The notes: generated by a model not told the origin, from the letters alone. A stretch of DNA of 10,300 nt from Candidatus Dormiibacterota bacterium (GCA_003135255.1 PLAX01000123.1:1-10300); one strand, 5' to 3'. Positions 1 to 8,000 are shown, counted from the first letter of the stretch. A program made the numbers and translations.

Positions 1-11
1 GCGGGTGGTTC

Positions 12-1730
12 GTGGGGGAGGGGCCCCACGTGCGGGGTCGGGCCATCTGGCTGATGCTCTGCTTCGCGTCCCTCGCCAGCCTCCTGCTCGGCCACCTCTT
101 CCAGGTCCAGATCGGTGAGCACACCCAGCTCGCCGCCGCCGCCGCCAAGGAGGACAACCTGAGCTTTGTCCTCACCGCTCACCGGGGCGAGATCCTGGAC
201 AGCGACGGCCAGGTCCTGGTCGGCACCGTGCCCACCTACTCCGTGTACGTCGACCCCGCCATGATCCCGGCGGATCAGCTCGACCAGGACGCGGCCGAAG
301 TCGCCGCGGTGCTCCGGAACAGCGAGAGCCAGGTCGTCCATGTGCTCTCCGAACCCAACGAATACGCCTTCCTCGCCGACCACGTGAGCCAGACCGTCAA
401 GGATCAGCTCGTCGCCCTGGACTCGCCGGCGGTCCCCGGTCTCATCCTCACCGAGGAGGACGAGCCCGTGTACGAGCCGTCGTCGGTGCCCGGGGAGTCG
501 TCCGCCGCCAACCTGCTCGGCTTCGTCAACGCCGGCGGCCAGGGGCAGTACGGGGTGGAGGGCTACTACAACTCCCTCCTCATCGGCAAGAACGGTGAGG
601 CCTCGGAGATCAGGGACAGCCAGGGCACCGCCATCTACCTCAACCAGGCCAAGAACGTGCCCGCCCAGGACGGCGACAACCTCGAGCTGGGCCTCAGCTC
701 CCAGGTCCAGTACTGGGCCGAGCAGGCGATCGCGGAGGCGGTCACCAAGGACAGCGCCCAGTCCGGGGAGATCCTGGTGATGGACACCCACACCGGGGCG
801 ATCCAGGCCTGGGCCGACTACCCGAGCTACGACGCCACCGACTACGCGTCGACACCCCTCGGCGACTTCGCCGATCAGTCGGTCGACGGCCTCTACCAGC
901 CCGGGTCGGTGATGAAGACGGTCACCTTCGCCGGCGGCCTGCAGAACGGCGCCATCACCCCCGGATACACCTTCGACGAGCACCAGACCGTCGTCGACGG
1001 CGTCCTCATCCACGACTGGGACGATCGGAGCCACGGCCAGGTCACCATGCAGCAGGTCCTCGACATGTCGCTCAACAACGGGGCCATGAAGGTCATGAAC
1101 CTGGAGGGGCCCAACGCCTTCTACACCAACATGCTGAGCTTCGGCATCGGCGCCCCGACCGGGGTGGACCTGGCCGGTGAGTCCAATCAGCAGATGGCGC
1201 CGCAGAGCAAGCTCTCCATGCTCGACTACAGCGAGATGTCCTTCGGACAGAGCGTGGTGGTGACCCCGGTGGAGATGCTCGCCGCCGTGAACGCGGTCGC
1301 CAACGGCGGGGTGTGGGTGCAGCCCCACGCCGTCGACTCCATCATCGACGCCAGCACCGGGACCACCACCCCGGTGGTGCCGACCACCCGCCAGGTGATC
1401 TCACCGGCGACGGCGTCGACCCTCACCACCATGATGACCCACGTCGTCGACGACTCCGACGGTGAGGGCTTCGATGCCCGCATCCCCGGCTGGAGCGGCG
1501 AGGTGGCGGGCAAGACGGGCACCGCCCAGGAGCCGATCGACGGCCAGATGACGGGCAGCGTCACCTCCTTTGTCGGCTACCTCCCCGCCTCCGACCCCCA
1601 GTTCACCATGATGGTGGTGATCAACGAGCCGCAGGTCCCGGCCGCGGACGACTTCGGCTCCCTGCTCGCCGCTCCGGTGTGGCGGCAGATGGCCGAGCAG
1701 ATGATCGACTACTACCACCTCACGCCCTGA
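12..1730 (+). CDS. ftsI: Class B penicillin-binding protein, FtsI type (septal peptidoglycan transpeptidase)
   Basis: This is a membrane-anchored D,D-transpeptidase that cross-links new peptidoglycan, probably at the septum with FtsW. A short N-terminal region is followed by one hydrophobic segment (about residues 11-30). The dimerisation domain begins with the typical RGEILD-x-DG-x-xL pattern at residues 58-69. The C-terminal transpeptidase domain has all three penicillin-binding motifs: SVMK at 299-302 (catalytic Ser299), SLN at 353-355 and KTG at 501-503, the last within GKTGTAQ. The 572-residue length fits class B PBPs. The start is uncertain: GTG at 12 and GTG at 30 are both possible, and the frame stays open to the window edge, so the true start could lie upstream. 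The neighbours murF, mraY and ftsW favour FtsI over the elongation PBP2. No PASTA repeats are visible at the C-terminus. Confidence 0.93.
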   Translation: MGEGPHVRGRAIWLMLCFASLASLLLGHLFQVQIGEHTQLAAAAAKEDNLSFVLTAHRGEILDSDGQVLVGTVPTYSVYVDPAMIPADQLDQDAAEVAAVLRNSESQVVHVLSEPNEYAFLADHVSQTVKDQLVALDSPAVPGLILTEEDEPVYEPSSVPGESSAANLLGFVNAGGQGQYGVEGYYNSLLIGKNGEASEIRDSQGTAIYLNQAKNVPAQDGDNLELGLSSQVQYWAEQAIAEAVTKDSAQSGEILVMDTHTGAIQAWADYPSYDATDYASTPLGDFADQSVDGLYQPGSVMKTVTFAGGLQNGAITPGYTFDEHQTVVDGVLIHDWDDRSHGQVTMQQVLDMSLNNGAMKVMNLEGPNAFYTNMLSFGIGAPTGVDLAGESNQQMAPQSKLSMLDYSEMSFGQSVVVTPVEMLAAVNAVANGGVWVQPHAVDSIIDASTGTTTPVVPTTRQVISPATASTLTTMMTHVVDDSDGEGFDARIPGWSGEVAGKTGTAQEPIDGQMTGSVTSFVGYLPASDPQFTMMVVINEPQVPAADDFGSLLAAPVWRQMAEQMIDYYHLTP

Positions 1731-1777
1731 GCCTCCCGCCTTCTCCGCGCTGGCCCCGGCTGTGGCACCATCCGGCG

Positions 1778-3151
1778 GTGCTCCTCGCCGATTCGCTCGC
1801 CGACCTCCTCGGCGGCCGGCTCGAGGCCCCGCCGGGCGCCAGCCGCGAGATCTCCGACTTGGTCAGCGACTCGCGACAGGTGACCCCCGGTGCGGGATTC
1901 GTCGCCCTGCCCGGGGAGGCGATGGACGGCCACGCCTTCGTGGCCGATGCCGCTCGCCGGGGCGCCGCCCTCGCGGTGGTGGGGGAGGCCTTCCAGCCGG
2001 GGGCGGAGGCACCCCCCCTCCTCATCCGGGTGCCCGATACCGCCGCCGCGCTGCGCGCCGCCTGCTCCGGACGGATCGCCCAGCTCGGGGCCACCGTGGT
2101 GGGGGTGACCGGTTCGGTGGGCAAGACCACCGCCAAGGAGATGTGCGCGCTGGCCCTCTCCGGGCGGCCGACCGCCAGGACGCCGGGGAACCTCAACACC
2201 TGGACCCAGATCCCGCTCCACGTGCTCCGGCTGGAGGCGCCGGTGGAGCGCCTGGTGGTCGAGATGGCGATGACCGCCCCCGGCGAGATCGCCGACCTCG
2301 CCGGCTTCACCCGTCCCACCTACGGTGTGCTGCTCAACGTCGGTCAGGCCCACATCGGCCGGCTCGGCTCCGAGGAGGCGATCGCCCAGGCCAAGGCGGA
2401 GCTGCTCGCCGCGCTCCCCCCGGACGGCGCCGCCATCCTCAATGCCGACGATCCCCGGGTGGTGGGGGTCGCGGCGCAGAGCCGTGCTCCCGTCCGCTGG
2501 TTCGGGGAGGCGAGCCCGGAGGCCGCCTGGCGGGTGGCGGACATCGCCGCCGACGGCGTGCTGGGCAGCCGGGGCGTCCTCGTCGGTCCCGACGGGCGCG
2601 CCCCGATCCGCCTCCGGGCCCCGGGGCGCCATCTCCTGCTCGACGCCGCCGCCGCGGCGGCCGTCGCCGCCTGCTTCGGGGTCGGCATCGCCGAGGCCGC
2701 CGGAAGGATCGGCGAGTTCGCCCCGGCCGAGCATCGCGGCGAGGTGATGGATGGCCTCCAGGGCTCCACCCTCGTCGACGACAGCTATAACAGCAGCCCC
2801 ACCTCGCTCGCGGCCGCCCTCGAGGTGCTCCGGGCCAGCGGAGCCCCTGAGCGGCTCGCCATCATTGGCGACATGCTGGAGTTGGGCGACCGCACACTCT
2901 CCGCCCACCGCGAGGCCGGGCGCCGCGCCGCCGGGGCCGCCACCCGGCTCATCGCCGTCGGAGAGCAGGCCGAGGTGGTCGTCGCCGCCGCGGTCGCCGC
3001 CGGGATGCCCGCGGCGGCGGTCGCCCAGGCCGCGGACGCGGATCGGGCGGCCGAGCTCGCCCTTCCGCTCCTCCGCCCCGGCGCCGTGGTCCTGGTCAAG
3101 GGGAGCCGCGGGATCGGACTCGACCGGCTCGTGCGGCGCCTGCTGGCATGA
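1778..3151 (+). CDS. murF: MurF, UDP-MurNAc-tripeptide--D-alanyl-D-alanine ligase
   Basis: This cytoplasmic ATP-dependent ligase adds D-Ala-D-Ala to UDP-MurNAc-tripeptide, completing the pentapeptide precursor. From GTG 1778 it has 457 residues, normal for MurF. The ATP loop GVTGSVGKTTAKE spans residues 109-121, with Lys116. The conserved NVGQAHIGRLGS segment of the central domain follows. DDSYNSSP (334-341) matches the MurF pattern DDSYNANP, IIGDMLELG marks the C-terminal domain, and VKGSRG near 440-445 is the usual MurF ending. The frame is open back to 1679, but that stretch overlaps the PBP gene and reads as low-complexity sequence; GTG 1778, giving VLLADSLADLLGG, matches a MurF N-terminus. 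There is a 47-bp gap from the PBP gene and no strong ribosome-binding site. The ATP/amino-acid-binding motifs are certain enough that MurE is unlikely. Confidence 0.96.
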   Translation: MLLADSLADLLGGRLEAPPGASREISDLVSDSRQVTPGAGFVALPGEAMDGHAFVADAARRGAALAVVGEAFQPGAEAPPLLIRVPDTAAALRAACSGRIAQLGATVVGVTGSVGKTTAKEMCALALSGRPTARTPGNLNTWTQIPLHVLRLEAPVERLVVEMAMTAPGEIADLAGFTRPTYGVLLNVGQAHIGRLGSEEAIAQAKAELLAALPPDGAAILNADDPRVVGVAAQSRAPVRWFGEASPEAAWRVADIAADGVLGSRGVLVGPDGRAPIRLRAPGRHLLLDAAAAAAVAACFGVGIAEAAGRIGEFAPAEHRGEVMDGLQGSTLVDDSYNSSPTSLAAALEVLRASGAPERLAIIGDMLELGDRTLSAHREAGRRAAGAATRLIAVGEQAEVVVAAAVAAGMPAAAVAQAADADRAAELALPLLRPGAVVLVKGSRGIGLDRLVRRLLA

Positions 3152-4098
3152 GCCACGCCATCATCGTCGCCGCCGTCTGCTTCGTCGCGGGCGTCGCCCT
3201 CTACCCGATGCTGATCACCATCCTGACCCGTCTCGGAGCTGGACAGATGGTGCAGGCCTACAACCCCTCGACCCACCGGGCGAAGGCGGGGACTCCGACC
3301 ATGGGCGGCATCCTCTTCTGCCTCATCGCCGTGGCGGTGTGGCTGGCCACCGACCGCACCCAGGCCGGCTTCGTGATCGTCTTCGCGCTCGTCGGCGGGG
3401 CGGCGGTGGGATTCCTCGACGACCTCGCCAACGTCCGGGGCCTCGGCTCGCTGGGCCTGCGGGTCCGGCAGAAGCTGGTCCTGGAGATCGTGGTCGGGGT
3501 CGCGGTCGGATTCGGCCTCCACGCCGCCGGCGCCACCACTCAGGCCCTCCCCCTGGCCGGGATGGTCAAGCTGGGCTGGGCGATCGTCCCGCTCGCCGCC
3601 ATCGCCGTGGTGGCCACCACCAACGCCGTCAACCTCACCGACGGCGTGGACGGTCTGGCCGGGAGCAGTGTCGCCATCGCCCTGGTCGGCGCCATCGTCG
3701 CCTCCCTCTGGCTGGGGGCTGGGAGTGCCGCCGCCCTCGCCGCCGCCCTTCTCGGCACCATCGCCGCCTTCCTCCTTTACAACTGGCACCCCGCCCGGAT
3801 CTTCATGGGCGACACCGGGGCCCTTGGCCTCGGAGCCGCCCTGACCGCGATCTGTGTCGAGGCCCATCTGCTCTGGCTGCTGCCCCTGCTCGGCATCGTC
3901 TTCGCGGTCGAGACGGCCAGCGTCATCGTCAACGTCACCGCCATCACCCGCTTCCATCGCCGGGTGTTCCGGTCCAGCCCGCTCCACCATCACTTCGAGA
4001 AGATGGGCATGGGCGAGGAACGCCTGGTGCTGCTCTTCGCGGCCGGGGGCGCGGTCGCATTGACCCTCACCCTGCTGACGGTGCACGTCGTCGCGTGA
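3148..4098 (+). CDS. mraY: MraY, phospho-N-acetylmuramoyl-pentapeptide transferase
   Basis: This polytopic inner-membrane enzyme transfers phospho-MurNAc-pentapeptide from UDP to undecaprenyl phosphate, giving lipid I. The 316-residue protein is hydrophobic throughout, with about ten predicted membrane segments. Family motifs are in order: AKAGTPTMGG near residues 45-54, the catalytic pair Asp91-Asp92 in GFLDD, NLTDGVDGL starting at Asn162, FMGDTG with Asp222, and the HHH motif at 280-282 in LHHHFE. Where many MraY proteins have Ser after GDxG, this one has Ala (GDTGA). ATG 3148 overlaps the murF TGA by four bases (ATGA) with no good ribosome-binding site, so translation is probably coupled to murF. 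It differs from WecA/TagO-type transferases by the PLHHHFE motif and its context. Confidence 0.97.
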   Translation: MSHAIIVAAVCFVAGVALYPMLITILTRLGAGQMVQAYNPSTHRAKAGTPTMGGILFCLIAVAVWLATDRTQAGFVIVFALVGGAAVGFLDDLANVRGLGSLGLRVRQKLVLEIVVGVAVGFGLHAAGATTQALPLAGMVKLGWAIVPLAAIAVVATTNAVNLTDGVDGLAGSSVAIALVGAIVASLWLGAGSAAALAAALLGTIAAFLLYNWHPARIFMGDTGALGLGAALTAICVEAHLLWLLPLLGIVFAVETASVIVNVTAITRFHRRVFRSSPLHHHFEKMGMGEERLVLLFAAGGAVALTLTLLTVHVVA

Positions 4099-4227
4099 CC
4101 CTGGCCGGTCGTCGAGCGCGCAGCACTGTCGCAATGCTTCGCCACAAAGCCGCCGCGTGCGTAACAATGTCGCCCTGGCCTGATTCCCGCAGCCGTCCCC
4201 CCCACGTCACCGCATCGCAGGAGCCGC
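4099..4227 (+). other. Intergenic gap mraY-ftsW; possible murD scar or weak promoter
   Basis: This is the longest clearly non-coding spacer in the left part of the window (129 bp). murD lies here in many dcw clusters. A GTG at 4095 overlaps the mraY stop as GTGA, like true junctions elsewhere here, and the frame from it begins VTLAGRRARSTVAML. That vaguely resembles a MurD N-terminus (VTLAGRRVLVVGLGRSG in type), but it lacks the glycine-rich loop and runs into the ftsW shadow frame. Around 4130-4168 the DNA is less G+C-rich; TTCGCC (4138) and TAACAA (4162) are 18 bp apart and only half match sigma-70 -35/-10 boxes. AGGAG at 4219-4223 is a plausible ribosome-binding site for ftsW. No terminator hairpin is seen. 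Confidence 0.3.
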
Positions 4228-5538
4228 ATGGCCGTCCAGACGTCCCCGACGCGCAGTCTCGACCTGCCCATTCGCAGGGCCAGGGTCGAGCTCACGCCGG
4301 CGACGCGAGGCCTCGCAGCTGTCGATGGATGGCTGTATGTCGCCATCGCCGCCATCTGCGCCTTTGGCCTGGTGATGGTCTACAGCGCCTCCGAGGTGCT
4401 CGCCTACCAGCAGACCGGCAACCCCAGCTACTACTTCGAGCGCCAGGTCGCCTACATGGTGGTGGGCCTGGCCGGGATGCTGGTGCTCGCCCGGCTCGAC
4501 TATCACCATCTGTTGCGCTGGTCGCGACCGATCGGGCTGCTCACGGTGCTGATGCTGCTCGCCGTGCTGGTGCCCCACATCGGCATCCAGATCAATGGAG
4601 CCCGGCGCTGGTTCAACCTCGGGATCATCGAGCTCCAGCCGTCGGCGGTGGCGGCGCTCGCGGCGATCATCGTCCTGGGCCGGTGGTTGAGCGATCGAGG
4701 CACCCTGGTCCGGAGCTGGCGGGGGATCCGCGACTACGTCATCCTGCTCAGCATCCCGGTGGCGCTGATCCTCGCCGAGAAGGACCTGGGGAGCACCGTG
4801 GTGATCGCCGCGGTCGGCGGCATCCTGCTCTTCCTGGCCGGTGCCCGCTACCGGCACCTGATCACCCTGCTGGCCATCGGCGGGGGTGTCGGCTGGCTCA
4901 CCGTCATCGCCGAGCCCTACCGGCTCAGCCGGATCACCTGCTTTGGCCAGTCGGTCACCGACGCGTCGCTCAGCACCTGCTGGCAGGGCACCCAGGCCCT
5001 CTTCGGACTGGGGCGGGGCGGTCTGACCGGGGTCGGGCTGGGCAACTCCATCCTGAAGTACGCCTGGCTTCCCGAGGCCCACACCGACTTCATCTTCGCG
5101 ATCATCGGCGAGGAGCTGGGCCTGATCGGGACGGCGGCGGTGGTGGTCGCCTTCACCTTCCTGGGCTGGCGGGGGATCCGGGCGTCGCTGCGCGCTCCCG
5201 ACCGCTTCGGGACGCTGCTCTCCGGCGGGATCACCGCCTGGATCTGCATCCAGACCTTCGTCAACGTCGCCGCGGTGACCGCCCTGATCCCGACCACCGG
5301 CATCCCGCTCCCCTTCATCAGCTACGGGGGCACCGCCCTGGTGATGAACCTGGCCGCGGTGGGAATACTCTGCAACGTGTCGGCACAGGGCCGGCACCAG
5401 GCGTCCCCGCAGAAGCGCAGCTTCTCGGGGGTGCAACGTCAGGGGGCTCTCAGTCGTGCGAACCTTGATCGCCGGGGGCGGGACGGGAGGGCACCTGTTC
5501 CCGGCGCTGGCGGTCGCAGACGAGTTGCGCGCCGCTGA
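4228..5538 (+). CDS. ftsW: FtsW, SEDS-family septal peptidoglycan glycosyltransferase
   Basis: This multi-pass membrane protein polymerises lipid II into glycan strands during division, in partnership with a class B PBP. The 436-residue product has a cytoplasmic N-terminal tail of about 35 residues and then roughly ten membrane segments. SEDS signatures include INGARRWF, EKDLGSTVV, LPEAHTDFIFAIIGEELG with the presumed catalytic Asp287, and TTGIPLPFISYGGT near the end. Two oddities are visible. The usual QPSE motif reads QPSA (137-140), followed by VAALA without the usual Lys. Cys238 and Cys251 flank a short extracytoplasmic stretch. The last 27 residues are Arg/Gly-rich and are encoded by DNA that is also the start of murG, an 83-bp overlap. 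ATG 4228 follows AGGAG at 4219-4223. RodA is the alternative; the position between mraY and murG favours FtsW. Confidence 0.94.
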   Translation: MAVQTSPTRSLDLPIRRARVELTPATRGLAAVDGWLYVAIAAICAFGLVMVYSASEVLAYQQTGNPSYYFERQVAYMVVGLAGMLVLARLDYHHLLRWSRPIGLLTVLMLLAVLVPHIGIQINGARRWFNLGIIELQPSAVAALAAIIVLGRWLSDRGTLVRSWRGIRDYVILLSIPVALILAEKDLGSTVVIAAVGGILLFLAGARYRHLITLLAIGGGVGWLTVIAEPYRLSRITCFGQSVTDASLSTCWQGTQALFGLGRGGLTGVGLGNSILKYAWLPEAHTDFIFAIIGEELGLIGTAAVVVAFTFLGWRGIRASLRAPDRFGTLLSGGITAWICIQTFVNVAAVTALIPTTGIPLPFISYGGTALVMNLAAVGILCNVSAQGRHQASPQKRSFSGVQRQGALSRANLDRRGRDGRAPVPGAGGRRRVARR

Positions 5539-6568
5539 CCCGGAGGGCGCCGTGCTCCTGGTCGGCCGGCGGGGCGGGGTCGCCGAGGCGCTCGTCGAGC
5601 GCACCGGCATCCCCCTCGAGACCCTGGAGATCCGCGGCCTCGACTTTGCCCACCCGGCGACGGTCGCCGTCTTTGCGCTGCGCCTGACCCGGTCGGTGAG
5701 GGAGGCGCGCCGCCTCATCCGCCGCTTCAGGCCGGATGTGGTGGTGGGGGCCGCGGGGTACGTCTCGGTGCCGGTGGTGCTGGCCGCCCGGCGCGAGCGG
5801 GTCCCCGTCCTCCTCCTCGAGCAGAATGCGCTCCCCGGCCGGGCCACCCGCTTCCTGGCCCGCCGCGCCGACGCCGTCGCCGTCTCCTTCCCGGGGACCG
5901 CCCGTCTCCTGCGCGGGCGCGGGGCGGAGGTGACCGGCAACCCGGTCCGGAAGGAGTTCCGCGACGGGGCACCTCCCCTCGGCGACCGCCCCCGGCGTCT
6001 CTTGGCGTGGGGCGGTTCGCAGGGGGCACGGCGGATCAATCGCGCGCTCTGCGACTGCGCTCCCCGCCTGCTCCGTGACCACCCGGAGCTGGAGATCACC
6101 CACCAGTGCGGCCAGCTCGACGAGGCCGAGGTGGTTGCCGCCCGCGCCGCGCTGGACCCCGCATTGCAGCGCCGCTGGGAGGTCGCCGCCTTCTACGGCG
6201 ACGCCGGCGCCCGGGTGGCCGCCGCCGACCTGGTGCTGATGCGCGCCGGGGGCTCGTCCCTCGCCGAGGTGAGCGCCCTCGGTCGCCCCATGATCCTGGT
6301 CCCCTACCCTCACGCCGGGGACCACCAGCGGCACAATGCGGCCCCCTACGTCGACGCCGGTGCCGCCCTGCTCCTGACCGACGCCGAGTGCGACGGGGAG
6401 CGCCTGCTCGGCGTCCTGGAGGAGGTCCTGGGCGATCCCGGGCGATGGCGGGCGATGGCCGAGAGGAGCCGGTCCATGGGCAGGCCCGAGGCCACCGCCA
6501 ATGTGGCGGCGATCGTCCGGCGCCTGGCGGGCACCGGCCGGGCCCGGGGGGCCCCCCGTGCCGCCTGA
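5456..6568 (+). CDS. murG: MurG, UDP-GlcNAc:lipid I N-acetylglucosaminyltransferase
   Basis: MurG is a peripheral membrane GT-B glycosyltransferase that adds GlcNAc to lipid I to make lipid II. The N-terminal glycine-rich loop GGGTGGH spans residues 7-13, with the conserved His13, and continues LFPALAVA. Other family patterns are GYVSVPVVLAA, LEQNALPG, TGNPVRKEF, the second glycine loop GGSQGA before RRIN, HQCG, the UDP-GlcNAc-binding RAGGSSLAE, and PYPHAGDHQRHNA. The 370-residue length is normal. GTG 5456 is preceded by AGGGGG at 5441-5446. The glycine loop starts only six codons later, so no downstream start is possible and the 83-bp overlap with ftsW is real unless ftsW carries a sequence error. 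Confidence 0.97.
   Translation: MRTLIAGGGTGGHLFPALAVADELRAADPEGAVLLVGRRGGVAEALVERTGIPLETLEIRGLDFAHPATVAVFALRLTRSVREARRLIRRFRPDVVVGAAGYVSVPVVLAARRERVPVLLLEQNALPGRATRFLARRADAVAVSFPGTARLLRGRGAEVTGNPVRKEFRDGAPPLGDRPRRLLAWGGSQGARRINRALCDCAPRLLRDHPELEITHQCGQLDEAEVVAARAALDPALQRRWEVAAFYGDAGARVAAADLVLMRAGGSSLAEVSALGRPMILVPYPHAGDHQRHNAAPYVDAGAALLLTDAECDGERLLGVLEEVLGDPGRWRAMAERSRSMGRPEATANVAAIVRRLAGTGRARGAPRAA
6545..6558 (+). repeat. Perfect palindrome over the murC ribosome-binding site
   Basis: The sequence CGGGGGGCCCCCCG is a perfect 14-bp palindrome whose last base is the first base of the murC GTG start. The G run (6546-6551) is the best Shine-Dalgarno-like stretch for murC. In RNA it could form a five-pair hairpin with a GGCC loop, hiding the site until ribosomes finishing murG melt it. 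The pattern is direct; regulation is inference, and G/C runs are common at this base composition. Confidence 0.35.
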
Positions 6569-8000
6569 GCCGAACGCCCCGCCGCCCGCCGCCACCAGGC
6601 ACCCCCGCCACGTCCACTTCCTGGGGATCTGCGGCTATGCGGTGAGCGGCGCCGCCATCCTCGCCCAGGAGATGGGCGATCGGGTCACCGGCAGCGACGA
6701 CCACGCCTACCCGCCGGTCTCGGACATCGTCACCGCGGCGGGCATCCAGTGGGAGAACGGGCACGACCCGCGCAACCTCGACCGCTGGGGCGTCCCCGAC
6801 CTGGTGGTCGTGGGCAATCAGGTGCGGCCCCTCAACGAGGAGTGGCTGGAGGCCAAGCGTCGGGGGCTCCCGCTCAGCAGCGAGGTCGAGTTCTTCGTCT
6901 CCCTCACCGGGTCACGGCTCCGCCTCTCGGTCTGCGGCACCCATGGCAAGACGACCACCTCGGCGCTGCTCATCCACATGCTCGCGCGCTGCGGGATGGA
7001 CCCGGGCTTCCGGCTCGGCTCGACATCCCTGGACGTCGGCGGGAGCGCCCGGCTCGGCAGCGGGCCGTTCGTCTTCGAGGGCGACGAGTACACCACCGCC
7101 CCCTGGGACCCGCGCCCCAAGTTTCTCCACATGCGACCGAGGGCGGCCTGCGTCACCCGGCTGGAGTGGGATCACCCCGACGTGTACCCGTCCCCCGAGG
7201 CGTACCGGATGCCATTCGTCCAGCTGGCGGAGACGATGCCCGCGGACGGGCTGCTGGTGCTCTGCGGCGACGACCCCGATGCGCTGGCGCTGCGCGCCCA
7301 TGCCGCCTGCCCGGTCGCCGTCTATGGGGAGGGCGAGGGGGCTGATTGGCGGGTGACGCGGCAGGACGACGACGGCTCGGTGCAGCGCTTCCGGGTCGAC
7401 TGCCGTGAGCGGGCGATCCCGGAGGTGGCCCTCACCTTTCCCGGCAGGCACAATGCGCTCAACGCCACCGCCGCGCTGGCTCTCGCCACCTTCGCCGGTG
7501 CTCCGATCGAGGCATGCGTCGCGGCCTGCGCGGACTTCCGGGGGCCGGCCCGCCGCTTCGAGATCCTGGGGACGGCCGGCGGGGTGACCGTGGTCGACGA
7601 CTACGCCCATCATCCGACCGAGGTCTGGGCCGCCATCAACGCCGCCCGGGCCCGCTATGGCGGGGCGCGGATCATCGCCGTCCACACCCCGCACACCTAC
7701 TCGCGCACCCTCACCCTGCTCGAGGACTACCGGCGCAGCTTCGAGGAGGCGGACGTCGTCGTCCTCGGCCCCATCGAGGCGGCCCGGGAGCGCGGCCAGG
7801 CGGCGACCGTCTCGTCCGCCGACGTCGCCGCCCGGATCGAGGGCCGGGAGGTGCACCTGGTCGGGAGCAGCGACGAGGGGGTGGATCTGGTGCTCGGGCT
7901 GGCGCGTCCGGGCGACGTGGTGCTGGTCCTCTCCCTGGGCGGCTTCGACAAGATCGCCCGCCGCATCCATGCCGCGCTGTCGGAGACGGGGCGTGGATGA
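6558..8000 (+). CDS. murC: MurC/Mpl-type Mur ligase in the murC position (probable UDP-MurNAc--L-alanine ligase)
   Basis: This is a three-domain cytoplasmic Mur ligase of 480 residues. The N-terminal domain opens with HFLGICG (20-26) and continues TGSD, YPPVS and VVVGN, as in Mpl, the muropeptide-recycling ligase. The ATP loop is GTHGKTTT (127-134). The central domain has EGDEYTTA (174-181), then PRPKFLHMRPR and LEWDHPDVY, again close to Mpl (EADEYD, KRSKFVHYCPR, LEFDHADIF). DDYAHHPTEV (347-356) and PHTYSRT (378-384) resemble MurC, whereas Mpl has DDFAHHPT and PRSNTM. The ending LGGF is again Mpl-like. Location between murG and murB and the MurC-like C-terminal domain favour L-Ala ligase activity; Mpl-type tripeptide ligation is the alternative. 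GTG 6558 overlaps murG by 11 bp. The frame is open back to 6501, but that would add proline/glycine-rich sequence outside the family. Confidence 0.85.
   Translation: MPPEPNAPPPAATRHPRHVHFLGICGYAVSGAAILAQEMGDRVTGSDDHAYPPVSDIVTAAGIQWENGHDPRNLDRWGVPDLVVVGNQVRPLNEEWLEAKRRGLPLSSEVEFFVSLTGSRLRLSVCGTHGKTTTSALLIHMLARCGMDPGFRLGSTSLDVGGSARLGSGPFVFEGDEYTTAPWDPRPKFLHMRPRAACVTRLEWDHPDVYPSPEAYRMPFVQLAETMPADGLLVLCGDDPDALALRAHAACPVAVYGEGEGADWRVTRQDDDGSVQRFRVDCRERAIPEVALTFPGRHNALNATAALALATFAGAPIEACVAACADFRGPARRFEILGTAGGVTVVDDYAHHPTEVWAAINAARARYGGARIIAVHTPHTYSRTLTLLEDYRRSFEEADVVVLGPIEAARERGQAATVSSADVAARIEGREVHLVGSSDEGVDLVLGLARPGDVVLVLSLGGFDKIARRIHAALSETGRG

Noticed and set aside
1679..1777. Extended N-terminus for MurF.
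   Set aside because: It overlaps the PBP gene and the extra residues do not look like MurF; GTG 1778 gives the normal N-terminus.
4138..4168. Sigma-70 promoter before ftsW.
   Set aside because: Both boxes match only about three of six consensus bases; recorded only as a possibility in the gap entry.
2751..5468. A 905-codon open frame on the + strand across murF, mraY and ftsW.
   Set aside because: It is out of frame with three clear genes, is Arg/Pro-rich low-complexity sequence, and is long only because stops are rare at this G+C content.
4207..6099. Long antisense open frames, such as the 630-codon frame here and others over 1712-2908, 6912-8465 and 8768-10225.
   Set aside because: They mirror well-supported + strand genes, have no recognisable domains, and show biased composition typical of antisense frames in GC-rich DNA.
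7657..7992. Extended N-terminus for MurB.
   Set aside because: It is out-of-frame murC sequence rich in Arg and Ser; GTG 7993 has a good ribosome-binding site and normal family length.
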